The notes below the pieces were generated by a model. It was not told where the DNA came from and did not search any database. It saw nothing but the letters and a program-made list of their open reading frames with translations. Made by a program: the position numbers and the translations under genes. DNA of 64,000 nucleotides from Nocardioides sp. JQ2195 (GTDB lineage Bacteria > Actinomycetota > Actinomycetes > Propionibacteriales > Nocardioidaceae). This document shows positions 18,012 through 26,344 of this stretch, one piece after another (positions within the stretch are counted from its first letter, which is position 1; each line of letters begins with the position of its first letter). The stretch is taken from NCBI RefSeq assembly GCF_012272695.1, contig NZ_CP050902.1, forward strand, positions 992,001-1,056,000, given 5' to 3'.

Positions 18012-18424
18012 CTGCCTGCGCCTTCTGCTCGATCGTCGCGGGGGAGACGCCCGCGGAGGTGGTCCTCGAGACGCCGCAGCTGCTGGCCTTCCTTGACCGG
18101 CGGCCGGTCTTCAAGGGCCACGTCCTGCTGGTGCCCCGGCGACACGTGGTCACGCTGCCGGACCTGCCGCCCGAGCTGCGTGAGCCCTTCCTGGCCGCCG
18201 GGCAGCAGCTCGCCTCCGCGATGGTCGCCGGGCTGGGCGCGCAGGGGAGCTTCGTCGCGATGAACAACACCGTCTCCCAGTCCGTGCCACACCTGCACCT
18301 GCACGTGGTGCCCCGCACGAAGGGGGACGGGTTGCGCGGATTCTTCTGGCCGCGCACGAAGTACGCCGACGGCGAGCCAGCGGAGTATGCCGCCCGGCTC
18401 AGAGCCGTGCTCGAGCCTGACTAG
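18008..18424 (+). CDS. HIT-family nucleotide hydrolase/transferase
   Basis: 138 residues. Zinc-type CAFCSIVAG N-terminus and the histidine triad PHLHLHVVP (H95, H97, H99) place it with Hint/Fhit-like nucleotide-binding proteins. H97 is expected to be the nucleophile. The length fits the family. The GTG start gives VTACAFC; the frame is open further upstream through non-homologous sequence. The FabG-like gene starts 38 bp after its stop. Confidence 0.9.
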   Translation: MTACAFCSIVAGETPAEVVLETPQLLAFLDRRPVFKGHVLLVPRRHVVTLPDLPPELREPFLAAGQQLASAMVAGLGAQGSFVAMNNTVSQSVPHLHLHVVPRTKGDGLRGFFWPRTKYADGEPAEYAARLRAVLEPD

Positions 18425-18462
18425 GGTGGTCGTGAACGTGCATCTCACCGAAGGAGAATCAA

Positions 18463-19224
18463 ATGGGTCGCTTTGACGGACGCGTGGCCGTGGTCACCGG
18501 TTCGGCACGAGGCATTGGCTTCGCCACCGCCAAGCGGTTCGCCGAGGAAGGGGCCGCGGTCGCGATCATCGACCTCGACGAGTCCGCAGCGAGTGAGGCG
18601 GCCGGCAAGCTGGGCGACGGCGTGAAGTCCGTCGGCATCGGAGCCGACGTCAGCGACGCAGCCTCCGTCGAGGCAGCCGTCGAGCGCGTGGTCTCCGAGC
18701 TCGGTGGCATCCACATCCTCGTGAACAACGCCGGGATCACCCGCGACAACCTGCTGTTCAGGATGACCGAGCAGGACTGGGACCTCGTCATGGGCGTTCA
18801 CCTCAAGGGTGCCTTCCTGATGACCAAGGCGGCGCAGAAGCACTTCGTGGAGCAGAAGTACGGCAAGATCGTGAACCTCTCCAGCGTCTCCGCGCTGGGC
18901 AACCGGGGCCAGGCCAACTACTCGGCGGCCAAGATGGGTGTGCAGGGCTTCACCCGCACCCTCGGCATCGAGCTCGGCCCGTTCGGCATCAACGCCAACG
19001 CGATCGCCCCCGGCTTCATCGCCACCGAGATGACCGACGCGACCGCGGCTCGTCTGAAGATGGACGTCGATGAGTTCCGCAGGCTCAACGCCGAGGCGAA
19101 CCCGGTCCGTCGCGTCGGCTTCCCCGAGGACATCGCCGCGGCAGCCGCGTTCCTGGCCAGCGACGAGGCGTCGTACATCACCGGCCAGACGCTCTACGTC
19201 GACGGCGGAGCCAAGCTCGGCTGA
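18463..19224 (+). CDS. fabG: 3-oxoacyl-ACP reductase-like SDR
   Basis: 253 residues, short-chain dehydrogenase. NAD(P)-binding TGSARGIG is at 12-19, NNAGITRD follows, the catalytic Ser lies in LSSVSALGN, and the YSAAK motif has Y153 and K157. It probably reduces 3-oxoacyl-ACP or CoA, or another ketone; SDR specificity cannot be read from sequence alone. Ribosome site GAAGGAGAA is 5 nt before the ATG. Confidence 0.85.
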   Translation: MGRFDGRVAVVTGSARGIGFATAKRFAEEGAAVAIIDLDESAASEAAGKLGDGVKSVGIGADVSDAASVEAAVERVVSELGGIHILVNNAGITRDNLLFRMTEQDWDLVMGVHLKGAFLMTKAAQKHFVEQKYGKIVNLSSVSALGNRGQANYSAAKMGVQGFTRTLGIELGPFGINANAIAPGFIATEMTDATAARLKMDVDEFRRLNAEANPVRRVGFPEDIAAAAAFLASDEASYITGQTLYVDGGAKLG

Positions 19225-19384
19225 GGCACTCCCGGGCACCTGCGGACCCGGCTCAGTGGAGGTCGTCCTTCCGGAGACGGCGTACGACGTGGGGTCCCGT
19301 GCGTGCTGGGTGATCGCATTCCGTGGATTTCCGGCGTCCGAGACGCTTATCGTGCAGGCGGACAACTCAACGCACTCCGGGACA

Positions 19385-19564
19385 ACGCCGAGTCCTGCCC
19401 CGTCCCGGAGTGTCCCGTGATCGATCGAAGCCGAGGGGCAGGAGTGGGGGACCCACAGGTTCCACGCGGCGCCGGCCCGACGGGTCGGCGCTGCTCGGGG
19501 TGAAGCCACCCGACGGTGGCGGAGCACTTTCCGGCTCCAACCCGACAGCTCACCCCACAGGCGT
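19385..19564 (+). ncRNA. c-di-AMP riboswitch (ydaO/yuaA leader)
   Basis: The 356-bp leader of the NlpC/P60 gene contains the conserved ydaO blocks in order: GGGGGACCCA (19446-19455), CGGGGTGAAGCC (about 19496-19507), GGAGC...GCTCC and CAACCCGACAGCTCACC (19538-19554), then AGGCGTGG. P1 can form by ACGCC (19385-19389) with GGCGT (19560-19564). In Actinobacteria this class commonly controls wall hydrolase genes and senses cyclic di-AMP. The start codon is 17 nt after the motif, so control may act at termination within the leader or at translation. Confidence 0.88.
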
Positions 19565-19580
19565 GGGAAAGGACCCACCC

Positions 19581-20072
19581 ATGCCCGTGCAACTGCTCTC
19601 CAGGCTGCTGGTGCTGCCACTGCTCATCGCCTCCTTGGTGCTGGCCGGCACCGTGGTCGAACCGCCGGAGGCCGAGGCAGCCACCCAGCTGACCCGCTCG
19701 GAGAAGATCCAGAAGGCCTACCGGGTCGCGGCCCGGCAGATCGGCGACCGCTACAAGTACGGCGCGGCCGGCCCGAACCGGTTCGACTGCTCCGGCCTGA
19801 CCTACTTCGCCTACCAGCGGGCCGGCTTTCGGGGACTGCCGCGGACGTCGAGCGCGCAGTACGACTTCGTGCGCAAGATCCGCAAGCGCAACCTGCGCAA
19901 GGGCGACCTGGTGTTCTTCCACGACGACGGCCGGGTCTACCACGTGGGGATCTTCATTCGCCGCAAGGACGGTCGCGTGAAGATCCTCCACGCCCCCAAC
20001 AGCGGGAGCAGGGTGAAGCGTGAGTTCGCCTGGACGACCAGATTCTACGCCGGCACCCTGCGGCGGCGGTGA
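19581..20072 (+). CDS. Secreted NlpC/P60 cell-wall endopeptidase
   Basis: 163 residues. A signal peptide ends near residue 34 (AEAA). The NlpC/P60 domain carries the catalytic Cys70 in RFDCSGLTYF, His121 in VYHVGIF, and a third polar residue near LHAPNSG. It cleaves peptidoglycan stem peptides outside the membrane. The gene is preceded by a c-di-AMP riboswitch, tying it to turgor and wall homeostasis. The ATG start lies just after that element; the open frame upstream runs through the riboswitch and is rejected. Confidence 0.92.
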   Translation: MPVQLLSRLLVLPLLIASLVLAGTVVEPPEAEAATQLTRSEKIQKAYRVAARQIGDRYKYGAAGPNRFDCSGLTYFAYQRAGFRGLPRTSSAQYDFVRKIRKRNLRKGDLVFFHDDGRVYHVGIFIRRKDGRVKILHAPNSGSRVKREFAWTTRFYAGTLRRR

Positions 20073-20242
20073 GTCGAACGGGTGCCGTGGCACTGCTCGA
20101 CCGCTCGGTCCTGTGGGCTGGGTCACGCGAGTAGGTTCACCCCCGGCGATCCTCGCCGTGCCGAGGGCGCGCCTCCCCGGATCGGGGTGGCACACCTTCA
20201 CACTTGCTTCTCGACTGAAGTTGTTGACGATCGGAGATCCAC

Positions 20243-21256
20243 GTGCGCCGTGTCCGCCCCACGATGGCCTTGGCGGCCGCCCTTGCCCTGAGCCTGACGC
20301 TCACTGCCTGCGGCGGAGATGACAAGAACGACGAGCAGGCCCAGGAGGCAAAGAAGCAGGCTCGGGCCGAGGTGCTCGAGAGCACTTGGCCGATGACCGG
20401 CCTCGACGTCTCGGGCAAGGACTCGGCCAGCCAGGACCACCCCGTCTACGTCGTCAAGATCGACAACACCGGCAGCAGTGCCCCGCAGATCGGGCTCAGC
20501 TCGGCCGACATGGTGGTCGAGGAGCTCGTCGAGGGGGGCAGCACGCGGCTGGCGGCGTTCTACTACTCCACGATCCCCGCCCAGGTGGGTCCGGTCCGTT
20601 CGATGCGCGCCTCCGACATCGGCATCGTGTCGCCGGTGGACGCCCAGATGGTCACCAGCGGCGCCGCGATGCCGACGATCAACCGCCTCAAGGGTGCCGG
20701 CATCAGGTTCCACCAGGAGGGCGCTGCCGGCTTCTACCGGGACTCCGGCCGCTCTGCTCCCTACAACCTGATGGTCGACCTGGGCAAGCTCGCCAAGGCG
20801 AGCAAGCTCTCCGAGGACGCCCGTCCCGACGACTACCTGCCGTGGGGCGAGGCGAAGGACCTGCCCAAGGGCAAGAAGGCCACCTCCATCTCGGCGTCGT
20901 TCTCGGGTGGACACACCACCAACTGGTCGTTCCAGGGTGGCAAGTACCACAACCAGAACTCCAACGCCGCCGCCGACGACCAGTTCACCCCCGACACCGT
21001 GCTGGTGCTCAAGGTCGAGGTGGGCGATGCGGGCTACAAGGACCCGGCCGGCAACTTCGTGCCCGAGACCAAGTTCCACGGCACCGGAGAGGCCACTGTC
21101 TTCAACGACGGCAAGGCCGTGACCGGCACCTGGAGCAAGGGAGCGGCCGACAGTGCGCTCAAGCTCAAGACCAAGGCGGGTGCGCTGAAGATCCCGGCCG
21201 GCAACGTCTGGATCGAGCTGGTCCCCGCTGACGGCGGGAACGTCAGCTACAACTGA
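20243..21256 (+). CDS. DUF3048 (YerB-like) lipoprotein
   Basis: 337 residues from a GTG. The lipobox LTACGG puts the lipidated Cys near residue 23. The DUF3048 core is plain: VVKIDNTGSSAPQIGLSSAD, then VVEELVEGGSTRLAAFY and GPVRSMR. The C-terminal part after about 210 is the second DUF3048 domain. Function is unknown; in Bacillus, YerB is an envelope protein. A strong terminator follows at once. Confidence 0.88.
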   Translation: MRRVRPTMALAAALALSLTLTACGGDDKNDEQAQEAKKQARAEVLESTWPMTGLDVSGKDSASQDHPVYVVKIDNTGSSAPQIGLSSADMVVEELVEGGSTRLAAFYYSTIPAQVGPVRSMRASDIGIVSPVDAQMVTSGAAMPTINRLKGAGIRFHQEGAAGFYRDSGRSAPYNLMVDLGKLAKASKLSEDARPDDYLPWGEAKDLPKGKKATSISASFSGGHTTNWSFQGGKYHNQNSNAAADDQFTPDTVLVLKVEVGDAGYKDPAGNFVPETKFHGTGEATVFNDGKAVTGTWSKGAADSALKLKTKAGALKIPAGNVWIELVPADGGNVSYN

Positions 21257-21264
21257 CGCCGATC

Positions 21265-21305
21265 ACGAAAGGGCCTCCGACCGCTTCGGTCGGAGGCCCT
21301 TTCGT
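21265..21305. terminator. Bidirectional hairpin terminator
   Basis: A perfect 19-bp stem (21265-21283 with 21287-21305) and a 3-nt loop between the convergent DUF3048 and TetR genes. Confidence 0.88.
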
Positions 21306-21373
21306 CGTTGGTCAGCCGCTGGCGGAGGGTCCCTGTGGACGGGAGGGTCCCTGTGGGCGGAGGGTCCCGGTCC

Positions 21374-22084
21374 TCAGTTGCGCACCGCGCTGTCGCCGGT
21401 CACGGGGTCGACCAGCTCGATGCCCTGGTCGACCAGGCTGCGCAGTCCCATCAGCATGAAGCCGATGGCTGCCTCCACGCGGGCACTGGCCTCCTCGGGC
21501 TGGGCGCTGGACGCGACTCCTTCCCCGGCACTGCTCAGCGCGCCGAAGAAGATCCGGCTGAAGGTGTCGATCATGGGTTGCTCCAGCTCCCACGGACCCG
21601 CGGAGAGCACGTTCTGCACCACGTCGAGCACGATCGCGAACGAGGAGCGTTCCTCCTGCTCGCGGAAGCGCTCGTAGCCCAGCACGGCAGGGCCCTCCTG
21701 GATCACGATGCGGCGGTAGGCCGGGTCCTGGACCACCGTGAGGAAGGCGCGAAGCCCTTCGAGCGCCTTCTCCCAGGGGTCCTTGACCCCCTTGACTCCC
21801 TTGGCGATGGCTTGGGCGGCCTCGGCCTCGATGCGCTCGAAGACGGCTTCGAAGAGGGCCTGCTTGCCGCTGTAGTGGTGGTAGAGCGCGCCCTTGGTGA
21901 CCTGCGCCTCAGCGACGATCGCGTCGAGGGAGGTGCTGGCGTAGCCGTGCTCGGCGAACAGCCCGGCGGCCGCCTCCACCAGGGCTCGCTTGGTGCTGCT
22001 GGAGTACTGCTGGCGCCGGGTGGCCCCGGGGAGATCGGGGAGAGGAAGGCTCGGCATGAGGCGTTTGGCAGCGGACTTGCTCAT
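21374..22084 (-). CDS. TetR-family repressor of the divergent 22214 gene
   Basis: 236 residues with an N-terminal extension of about 28 residues before the TetR helix-turn-helix: LFAEHGYASTSLDAIVAEAQ then VTKGALYHHYSGKQALF. The C-terminal ligand domain is of TetR_C type; the ligand is unknown. The intergenic region to the divergent gene has two ACCGTCGGT sites over the promoter. It probably represses that gene, and perhaps itself. Confidence 0.9.
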   Translation of the reverse strand: MSKSAAKRLMPSLPLPDLPGATRRQQYSSSTKRALVEAAAGLFAEHGYASTSLDAIVAEAQVTKGALYHHYSGKQALFEAVFERIEAEAAQAIAKGVKGVKDPWEKALEGLRAFLTVVQDPAYRRIVIQEGPAVLGYERFREQEERSSFAIVLDVVQNVLSAGPWELEQPMIDTFSRIFFGALSSAGEGVASSAQPEEASARVEAAIGFMLMGLRSLVDQGIELVDPVTGDSAVRN

Positions 22085-22142
22085 TGGCTCAGCATAGGTG
22101 GGCGCTGCCGCGTGCTGTGGTCGAGGTCACGCAGTGGTCGGT

Positions 22143-22192
22143 TTGCATACCGTCGGTCGGGTACATACTCTTAGTACGTACCGTCGGTACGT
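22143..22192 (+). promoter_or_regulatory. Promoter with paired TetR operator sites
   Basis: -35 TTGCAT (22143-22148), a 17-bp spacer and -10 TACTCT (22166-22171). ACCGTCGGT occurs at 22149-22157 (in the spacer) and 22180-22188, 31 bp apart, i.e. on the same helix face. The second copy is the centre of the 17-bp palindrome ACGTACCGTCGGTACGT (22176-22192). Confidence 0.65.
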
Positions 22193-22213
22193 GAAATCGA
22201 AAGGAGCTGCACC

Positions 22214-22744
22214 ATGACCTGGGAAGCCTTTCACCAGCGCGGAGACGTCCTCCGCTCCCTCGTCGCCGAGGTGGGCGTCCGCCGGGATGGAATCCTCCCG
22301 ATGGACCTGCCCGGCGTCGCCCAGACCTTCCACGACGAGCTCGACGTCCTCGGCGCCCTGCAACTGCGCTGGTTTGCCCGACTCTCGGGCCACATCGAGG
22401 CCGAGCTCAGCAACCAGCCGATGGACCTCGAGTCCGCGGTGATCGCCGCCTGGCGGGCCACGGCCGATGAGCTTCCCGGGATCCGCGAGGTCCAGGACAG
22501 CTATCGGGCCGCGCCGCTGGACGACCGGATGGCGCAGGCGATGGCCACGGCGACGGCGAAGGAACGCCAGATGCTGGCCGTGATGGCAGGACTGGTCTCG
22601 GCCGTGCAGGCCGACGAGCACGGAGCCCGGATCGGGGCCCGGATCGAGGCGGCCGCGCGAGCGGGCTACCAGCTCCCTGAGCCGTCGCCGACTCCCGGCA
22701 ACGTCGGCTTCCTCGATCGCATCAAGGCGGCCCTCGCCGCCTGA
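22214..22744 (+). CDS. Hypothetical protein under TetR control
   Basis: 176 residues, soluble, mostly alpha-helical, without a signal peptide. I do not recognise the family. Segments such as FHDELDVLGALQLRWFARLSGHIEAEL and TAKERQMLAVMAGL suggest a helical bundle. GAAAGGAGCT lies 6-7 nt before the ATG. As the only gene divergent from the TetR repressor, with operator sites over its promoter, it is the likely regulated target. No metal or heme motif is evident. Confidence 0.7.
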   Translation: MTWEAFHQRGDVLRSLVAEVGVRRDGILPMDLPGVAQTFHDELDVLGALQLRWFARLSGHIEAELSNQPMDLESAVIAAWRATADELPGIREVQDSYRAAPLDDRMAQAMATATAKERQMLAVMAGLVSAVQADEHGARIGARIEAAARAGYQLPEPSPTPGNVGFLDRIKAALAA

Positions 22745-22761
22745 GTGCGCACCCAGACTGA

Positions 22762-22836
22762 CAGACCCCGGCGTCGACACGCCCGCGGCCCCTCCCTTCC
22801 GCACTCCCTCCCTCCCCAGTGTCGGCCCGGGGTCTG
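22762..22836 (+). terminator. Imperfect terminator hairpin
   Basis: CAGACCCCGG at the left pairs with CCGGGGTCTG at the right. The stem extends with CGACAC/GTGTCG across a bulge, and the loop is a C-rich 38-nt stretch. Confidence 0.6.
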
Positions 22837-22862
22837 TTGTCATGTTTTGGCATGCTGGGTGC

Positions 22863-23417
22863 ATGGAGCCACGAGCCGGAGCACTGCTGGTGGCCAGCCC
22901 CCAGCTGGCCGACCCGAACTTCGCCGACTCCGTGGTCCTGCTCCTCGACGTCGGCGAGGACGGTGCGCTGGGCGTGGTGCTCAACCGTCCGACGATGCTG
23001 CTGGTCGCCGAAGCGCTCGCGGACTGGCGTGACCTGGTTGCCGAGCCCGCCGTGCTCTTCCACGGTGGCCCGGTGTCGACCGATGGAGCACTGGCCGTGG
23101 CCCGACTCTCCGACCCCGGCGACGAGCCGGTCGGGTTCAGGGCCACCTTCGCCGACGTGGGCCTGGTCGACCTGGACTCGCCCCTGGAGCTCGTCGAAGG
23201 AGGACTGGCCGACCTGCGCATCTTTGCCGGGTACGCCGGATGGGGTGCCGAGCAGCTCGCCGCCGAGATCGACGAGGGCGCCTGGTACGTCGTCCCCGCC
23301 GACGTCGGCGACCTGTTCCGTGAGGACACCACGACGCTGCGCACCGACGTGCTCCGCCGTCAGCCCGGTGAGCTGGCGTGGGTCTCAACACGCCCGGCCG
23401 ACCCCTTGATGAACTGA
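22863..23417 (+). CDS. YqgE/AlgH family protein
   Basis: 184 residues. The N-terminus RAGALLVASPQLADPNFADSV and GVVLNRPT are the hallmark of the UPF0301/DUF179 family (AlgH/YqgE). GGPVSTDGA and later FAGYAGWGAEQL complete the fold. The molecular function is not established. ATG 22863 is preferred because family homology begins there; an ATG 7 codons upstream is open. Confidence 0.9.
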   Translation: MEPRAGALLVASPQLADPNFADSVVLLLDVGEDGALGVVLNRPTMLLVAEALADWRDLVAEPAVLFHGGPVSTDGALAVARLSDPGDEPVGFRATFADVGLVDLDSPLELVEGGLADLRIFAGYAGWGAEQLAAEIDEGAWYVVPADVGDLFREDTTTLRTDVLRRQPGELAWVSTRPADPLMN

Positions 23418-23430
23418 CATCTGACATACA

Positions 23431-23700
23431 GTGGTGAACGTGAGCAACCCGATCGGATTCAGCCAGACAGACGTCCTCGAGGACCGCAAGACCGTCCCGA
23501 CCGACGAGGGTGACCACGAGCGGTTCTCTCACTACGCGCCCAAGGACAAGGTCATGGAGGCGATGGTCATGGGCACGCCCGTGACCGCCCTGTGTGGCAA
23601 GACCTGGGTGCCGAGCCGGTCGCCGGAGAAGTTCCCGGTGTGCCCGGAGTGCAAGGAGATCTGGGAGAGCCTGCCGCAGGGCGGGGGAGGCTCCGAGTGA
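23431..23700 (+). CDS. DUF3039 protein with a CxxC zinc-ribbon-like site
   Basis: Up to 89 residues; GTGs at 23431, 23434 and 23440 are possible starts. The conserved core HERFSHYAPKDKVMEAMVMG, then TALCGKTWVPSRSPEKFPVC and PECK, is DUF3039. Three Cys (CGK and CPEC, the latter a CxxC) may bind zinc. Its stop overlaps the start of the next gene, a superfamily 2 helicase, and this pair recurs in Actinobacteria. A functional link to the helicase is inferred from context only. Confidence 0.88.
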   Translation: MVNVSNPIGFSQTDVLEDRKTVPTDEGDHERFSHYAPKDKVMEAMVMGTPVTALCGKTWVPSRSPEKFPVCPECKEIWESLPQGGGGSE

Positions 23701-25496
23701 CGGAAGGGCCCGCCAGCCAGCCCGTCGTACCGAACACGCCCCCTCTCACCCCGGCCTGGCCGGACCGTGCCGCGTGGGGCACCGCGCAGTCCCTGCGTGC
23801 GTGGCAGGCAGCAGCGCTGGAGAAGTACTTCACCGAGTCGCCGCGCGACTTCCTCGCCGTGGCCACCCCCGGTGCCGGGAAGACGACGTTCGCGCTGACC
23901 GTCGCCTCCGAGCTGCTCGGACGTCGGATCATCGACCGGATCACCATCATCGCGCCCACGGAACACCTCAAGACGCAGTGGGCCGAGGCCGCCGCCCGTG
24001 CCGGCATCCCGATCGACCCCAACTACTCCGCGGGGCAGGGCAGGACCTCCAAGGACTACGTCGGGATCGCGCTCACGTATGCCGGTGTGGCGGTGAACCC
24101 GCTGGCCCACCGGATCCGCACCGAGCGGTTCAAGACGCTGGTCATCCTCGACGAGGTGCACCACGCCGGCGACGCACTGTCGTGGGGGGACGGCGTACGC
24201 GAAGCCTTCGAGCCGGCGCACCGACGCCTGGCCCTGACCGGGACGCCGTTCCGCTCCGACATCAACCCGATCCCGTTCGTCACCTATGCGCCCGGCGACG
24301 ACGGCATTCCGCGTTCGCTGGCCGACTACACCTACGGGTACGGCGAGGCGCTGGCCGACCACGTCGTCCGCCCGGTGCTGTTCATGGCCTATTCCGGTGA
24401 GATGCAGTGGCGCACGCGCGCCGGCGACGAGATCTCCGCCCGCCTGGGTGAGCCGCTGACCAAGGACCAGACCGCTCAAGCGTTGCGCACAGCGCTCGAC
24501 CCGGCCGGATCGTGGATGCCTGCGGTCCTCGAGGCCGCCGACCGCCGGCTCTCCGAGGTGCGTCGACACGTGCCCGATGCCGGTGGACTGGTGATCGCCT
24601 CGGACCAGGATTCCGCCCGCGCCTACGCGAAGCTGCTCAAGGCGATCAGCGGCCAGTCGCCCGTCGTCGTGCTCTCCGACGAGAAGGCAGCGTCGAAGAA
24701 GATCGCGAAGTTCGCCGACTCCGACGACCGGTGGATGGTGGCCGTGCGGATGGTCTCCGAGGGTGTCGACGTGCCACGGTTGGCGGTCGGTGTCTACGCG
24801 ACCCGGATCTCGACGCCGCTCTTCTTCGCCCAAGCAGTCGGGCGCTTCGTTCGTGCCCGCAAGCGCGGCGAGACCGCATCGGTGTTCCTGCCGTCGGTGC
24901 CCAACCTGCTCCTGCACGCCTCGGAGATGGAGGTGGCTCGCGATCACGTCCTCGGTCGCAAGGTCAACGACGACGGAGACATCTTCGGCGCCGAAGAGGA
25001 CCTGATGAACCAGGCCAACGCGACCGAGTCGGCTTTGGGCGACGAGATGATGGGCCCGTGGGAGGCGCTCGGCTCGCAGGCGACCTTCGACCGCGTGCTC
25101 TACGACGGCGGTGAGTTCGGCCATGAGGGCGAGGTGCACGTCGGGTCCGAGGAGGAGATGGACTTCCTCGGCATCCCCGGGCTGCTCGAGGCCGACCAGG
25201 TCCGCGACCTGCTGCGCACCCGTCAGTCCGAGCGAGCAGCGAAGACCAAGCGGGCCAAGGCCCCCGAGGCCGACTCGGTGGCCCAGGTCTCGACGCACGA
25301 GCAACTGGCCGTCCTGCGGCGCGAGCTGAACGGCCTCGTCGCCGCGTGGTTCCACCGCACCGGGCAGCCCCACGGTGTCACCCATGCGGCGCTGCGCAAG
25401 GAGACCGGGGGGCCCGCTGCGGCGGTCGCCGGGGCCGACCTGTTGCGCAAGCGCATCGACCTGGTCCGTGAATGGGCGGTTCGCAAGACGTCCTGA
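23697..25496 (+). CDS. Superfamily 2 DEAD/DEAH-box helicase
   Basis: 599 residues, starting at the GTG of a GTGA overlap with the DUF3039 gene. Motif I TPGAGKTT lies at 58-65 and motif II DEVHH at 152-156. The SF2 motif III-like LTGTPFRSD and motif VI QAVGRFVRARKRGE are clear. A C-terminal ~120-residue region may recruit partners. The substrate (DNA or RNA) is unknown; conserved actinobacterial homologues are broadly distributed, so a housekeeping role is likelier than defence. Confidence 0.9.
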   Translation: MTEGPASQPVVPNTPPLTPAWPDRAAWGTAQSLRAWQAAALEKYFTESPRDFLAVATPGAGKTTFALTVASELLGRRIIDRITIIAPTEHLKTQWAEAAARAGIPIDPNYSAGQGRTSKDYVGIALTYAGVAVNPLAHRIRTERFKTLVILDEVHHAGDALSWGDGVREAFEPAHRRLALTGTPFRSDINPIPFVTYAPGDDGIPRSLADYTYGYGEALADHVVRPVLFMAYSGEMQWRTRAGDEISARLGEPLTKDQTAQALRTALDPAGSWMPAVLEAADRRLSEVRRHVPDAGGLVIASDQDSARAYAKLLKAISGQSPVVVLSDEKAASKKIAKFADSDDRWMVAVRMVSEGVDVPRLAVGVYATRISTPLFFAQAVGRFVRARKRGETASVFLPSVPNLLLHASEMEVARDHVLGRKVNDDGDIFGAEEDLMNQANATESALGDEMMGPWEALGSQATFDRVLYDGGEFGHEGEVHVGSEEEMDFLGIPGLLEADQVRDLLRTRQSERAAKTKRAKAPEADSVAQVSTHEQLAVLRRELNGLVAAWFHRTGQPHGVTHAALRKETGGPAAAVAGADLLRKRIDLVREWAVRKTS

Positions 25497-25560
25497 CCCG
25501 GCTGGGCGCGCGGTCGCTCGACCCACCTCTCAGACGCTGCACTCCGGCGTCGTGCCCCGC

Positions 25561-25566
25561 TAGGCT
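25561..25566 (+). promoter_or_regulatory. -10 box of the IclR gene
   Basis: TAGGCT with 6 nt to the ATG at 25573, implying a leaderless mRNA. Confidence 0.55.
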
Positions 25567-25572
25567 CACCGC

Positions 25573-26208
25573 ATGGCCACGGAGACCTCGCAGACACTCG
25601 ATCGTGGGCTGCGCGTCCTCCGAGTGCTGGCCGAGACCCAGTCCGGGCTGACCGTGACCGAGCTGGCTGCCAGGCTCTCGGTGAACCGCACCGTCGTCTA
25701 CCGGTTGGTGGCCACGCTCGAGCAGCACGCACTCGTACGCCGCGATGCCAGGGGACGGCTGCACGTCGGCCTCGGGGTGCTGCACCTGGCCTCTGCGGTC
25801 CAGCCGGTGCTGCGCGACCTGGCGGTGCCGGTGTTGCGTGCCCTGGCCGAGTCGAGTGGCTGCACCGCTCACCTGACCGTCGCCGACGGAGAGGAGGCCT
25901 TGGCACTGGCCGTGGTGGAGCCGTCGTGGACCGACTTCCACGTGGCCTATCGGGTCGGCGCACGGCACCCGCTGGCCCAGGGCGCGGCCGGGAAGGCGAT
26001 CCTCCTCGGGCGGGATCCGGCCGTCGCGCGCTTTGCAGTGACGGCGGGAGAGCTGCAGGCTGGTGCCAAGGGCCTTGCCGCGCCGGTGCGGGGCGTCGAT
26101 GGGCTTGAGGCGTCCGTGGGCATCGTCACGCTCGGGGTGCTCGACGTGGAGAAGCTCGGCCCCCAGGTGGCGGCAGCTGCCGCGGACGTGGCCACCCGGC
26201 TCGCCTGA
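25573..26208 (+). CDS. IclR-family transcriptional regulator
   Basis: 211 residues, somewhat short for the family (about 250). The N-terminal winged helix has LTVTELAARLSVNRTVVYRLVATLEQ-type sequence. The C-terminal GAF-like ligand domain includes AYRVGARHPLAQGAAGKAIL. The domain looks abbreviated after about residue 150. Target genes are unknown. It converges with the lrp gene across an unusual repeat array. Confidence 0.88.
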   Translation: MATETSQTLDRGLRVLRVLAETQSGLTVTELAARLSVNRTVVYRLVATLEQHALVRRDARGRLHVGLGVLHLASAVQPVLRDLAVPVLRALAESSGCTAHLTVADGEEALALAVVEPSWTDFHVAYRVGARHPLAQGAAGKAILLGRDPAVARFAVTAGELQAGAKGLAAPVRGVDGLEASVGIVTLGVLDVEKLGPQVAAAAADVATRLA

Positions 26209-26210
26209 CT

Positions 26211-26344
26211 CGCGAACGGGCAGTTCTTGCGTCGCGAACGGGCAATCATTGCGTGTCGAACGCGCAGTTGAGGTGAAGATCCGTGGATTGTCCGTTCGCG
26301 CAACAACGATTGCCCGTTCGCGCATCAACGATTGCCCGTTCGCG
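26211..26344. repeat. Symmetric inverted array with 22-bp period
   Basis: Three forward copies of a 13-mer like CGCGAACGGGCAA start at 26211, 26233 and 26255. Three reverse copies (TTGCCCGTTCGCG) start at 26288, 26310 and 26332. All are 22 bp apart, and every pair is centred on 26277.5. The outer and middle pairs match at 12/13 and 13/13; the inner pair is degenerate. The array lies between convergent iclR and lrp and supplies the last codons and stop of lrp. Confidence 0.8.

Noticed and set aside
23431..25496. Phage-defence operon
   Set aside because: Helicase plus small zinc-type protein invites this, but the pair is widely conserved and no nuclease or mobile context is present.
26211..26344. 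CRISPR array
   Set aside because: Copies are 13-mers in both orientations at 22-bp spacing with no distinct spacers and no cas genes.
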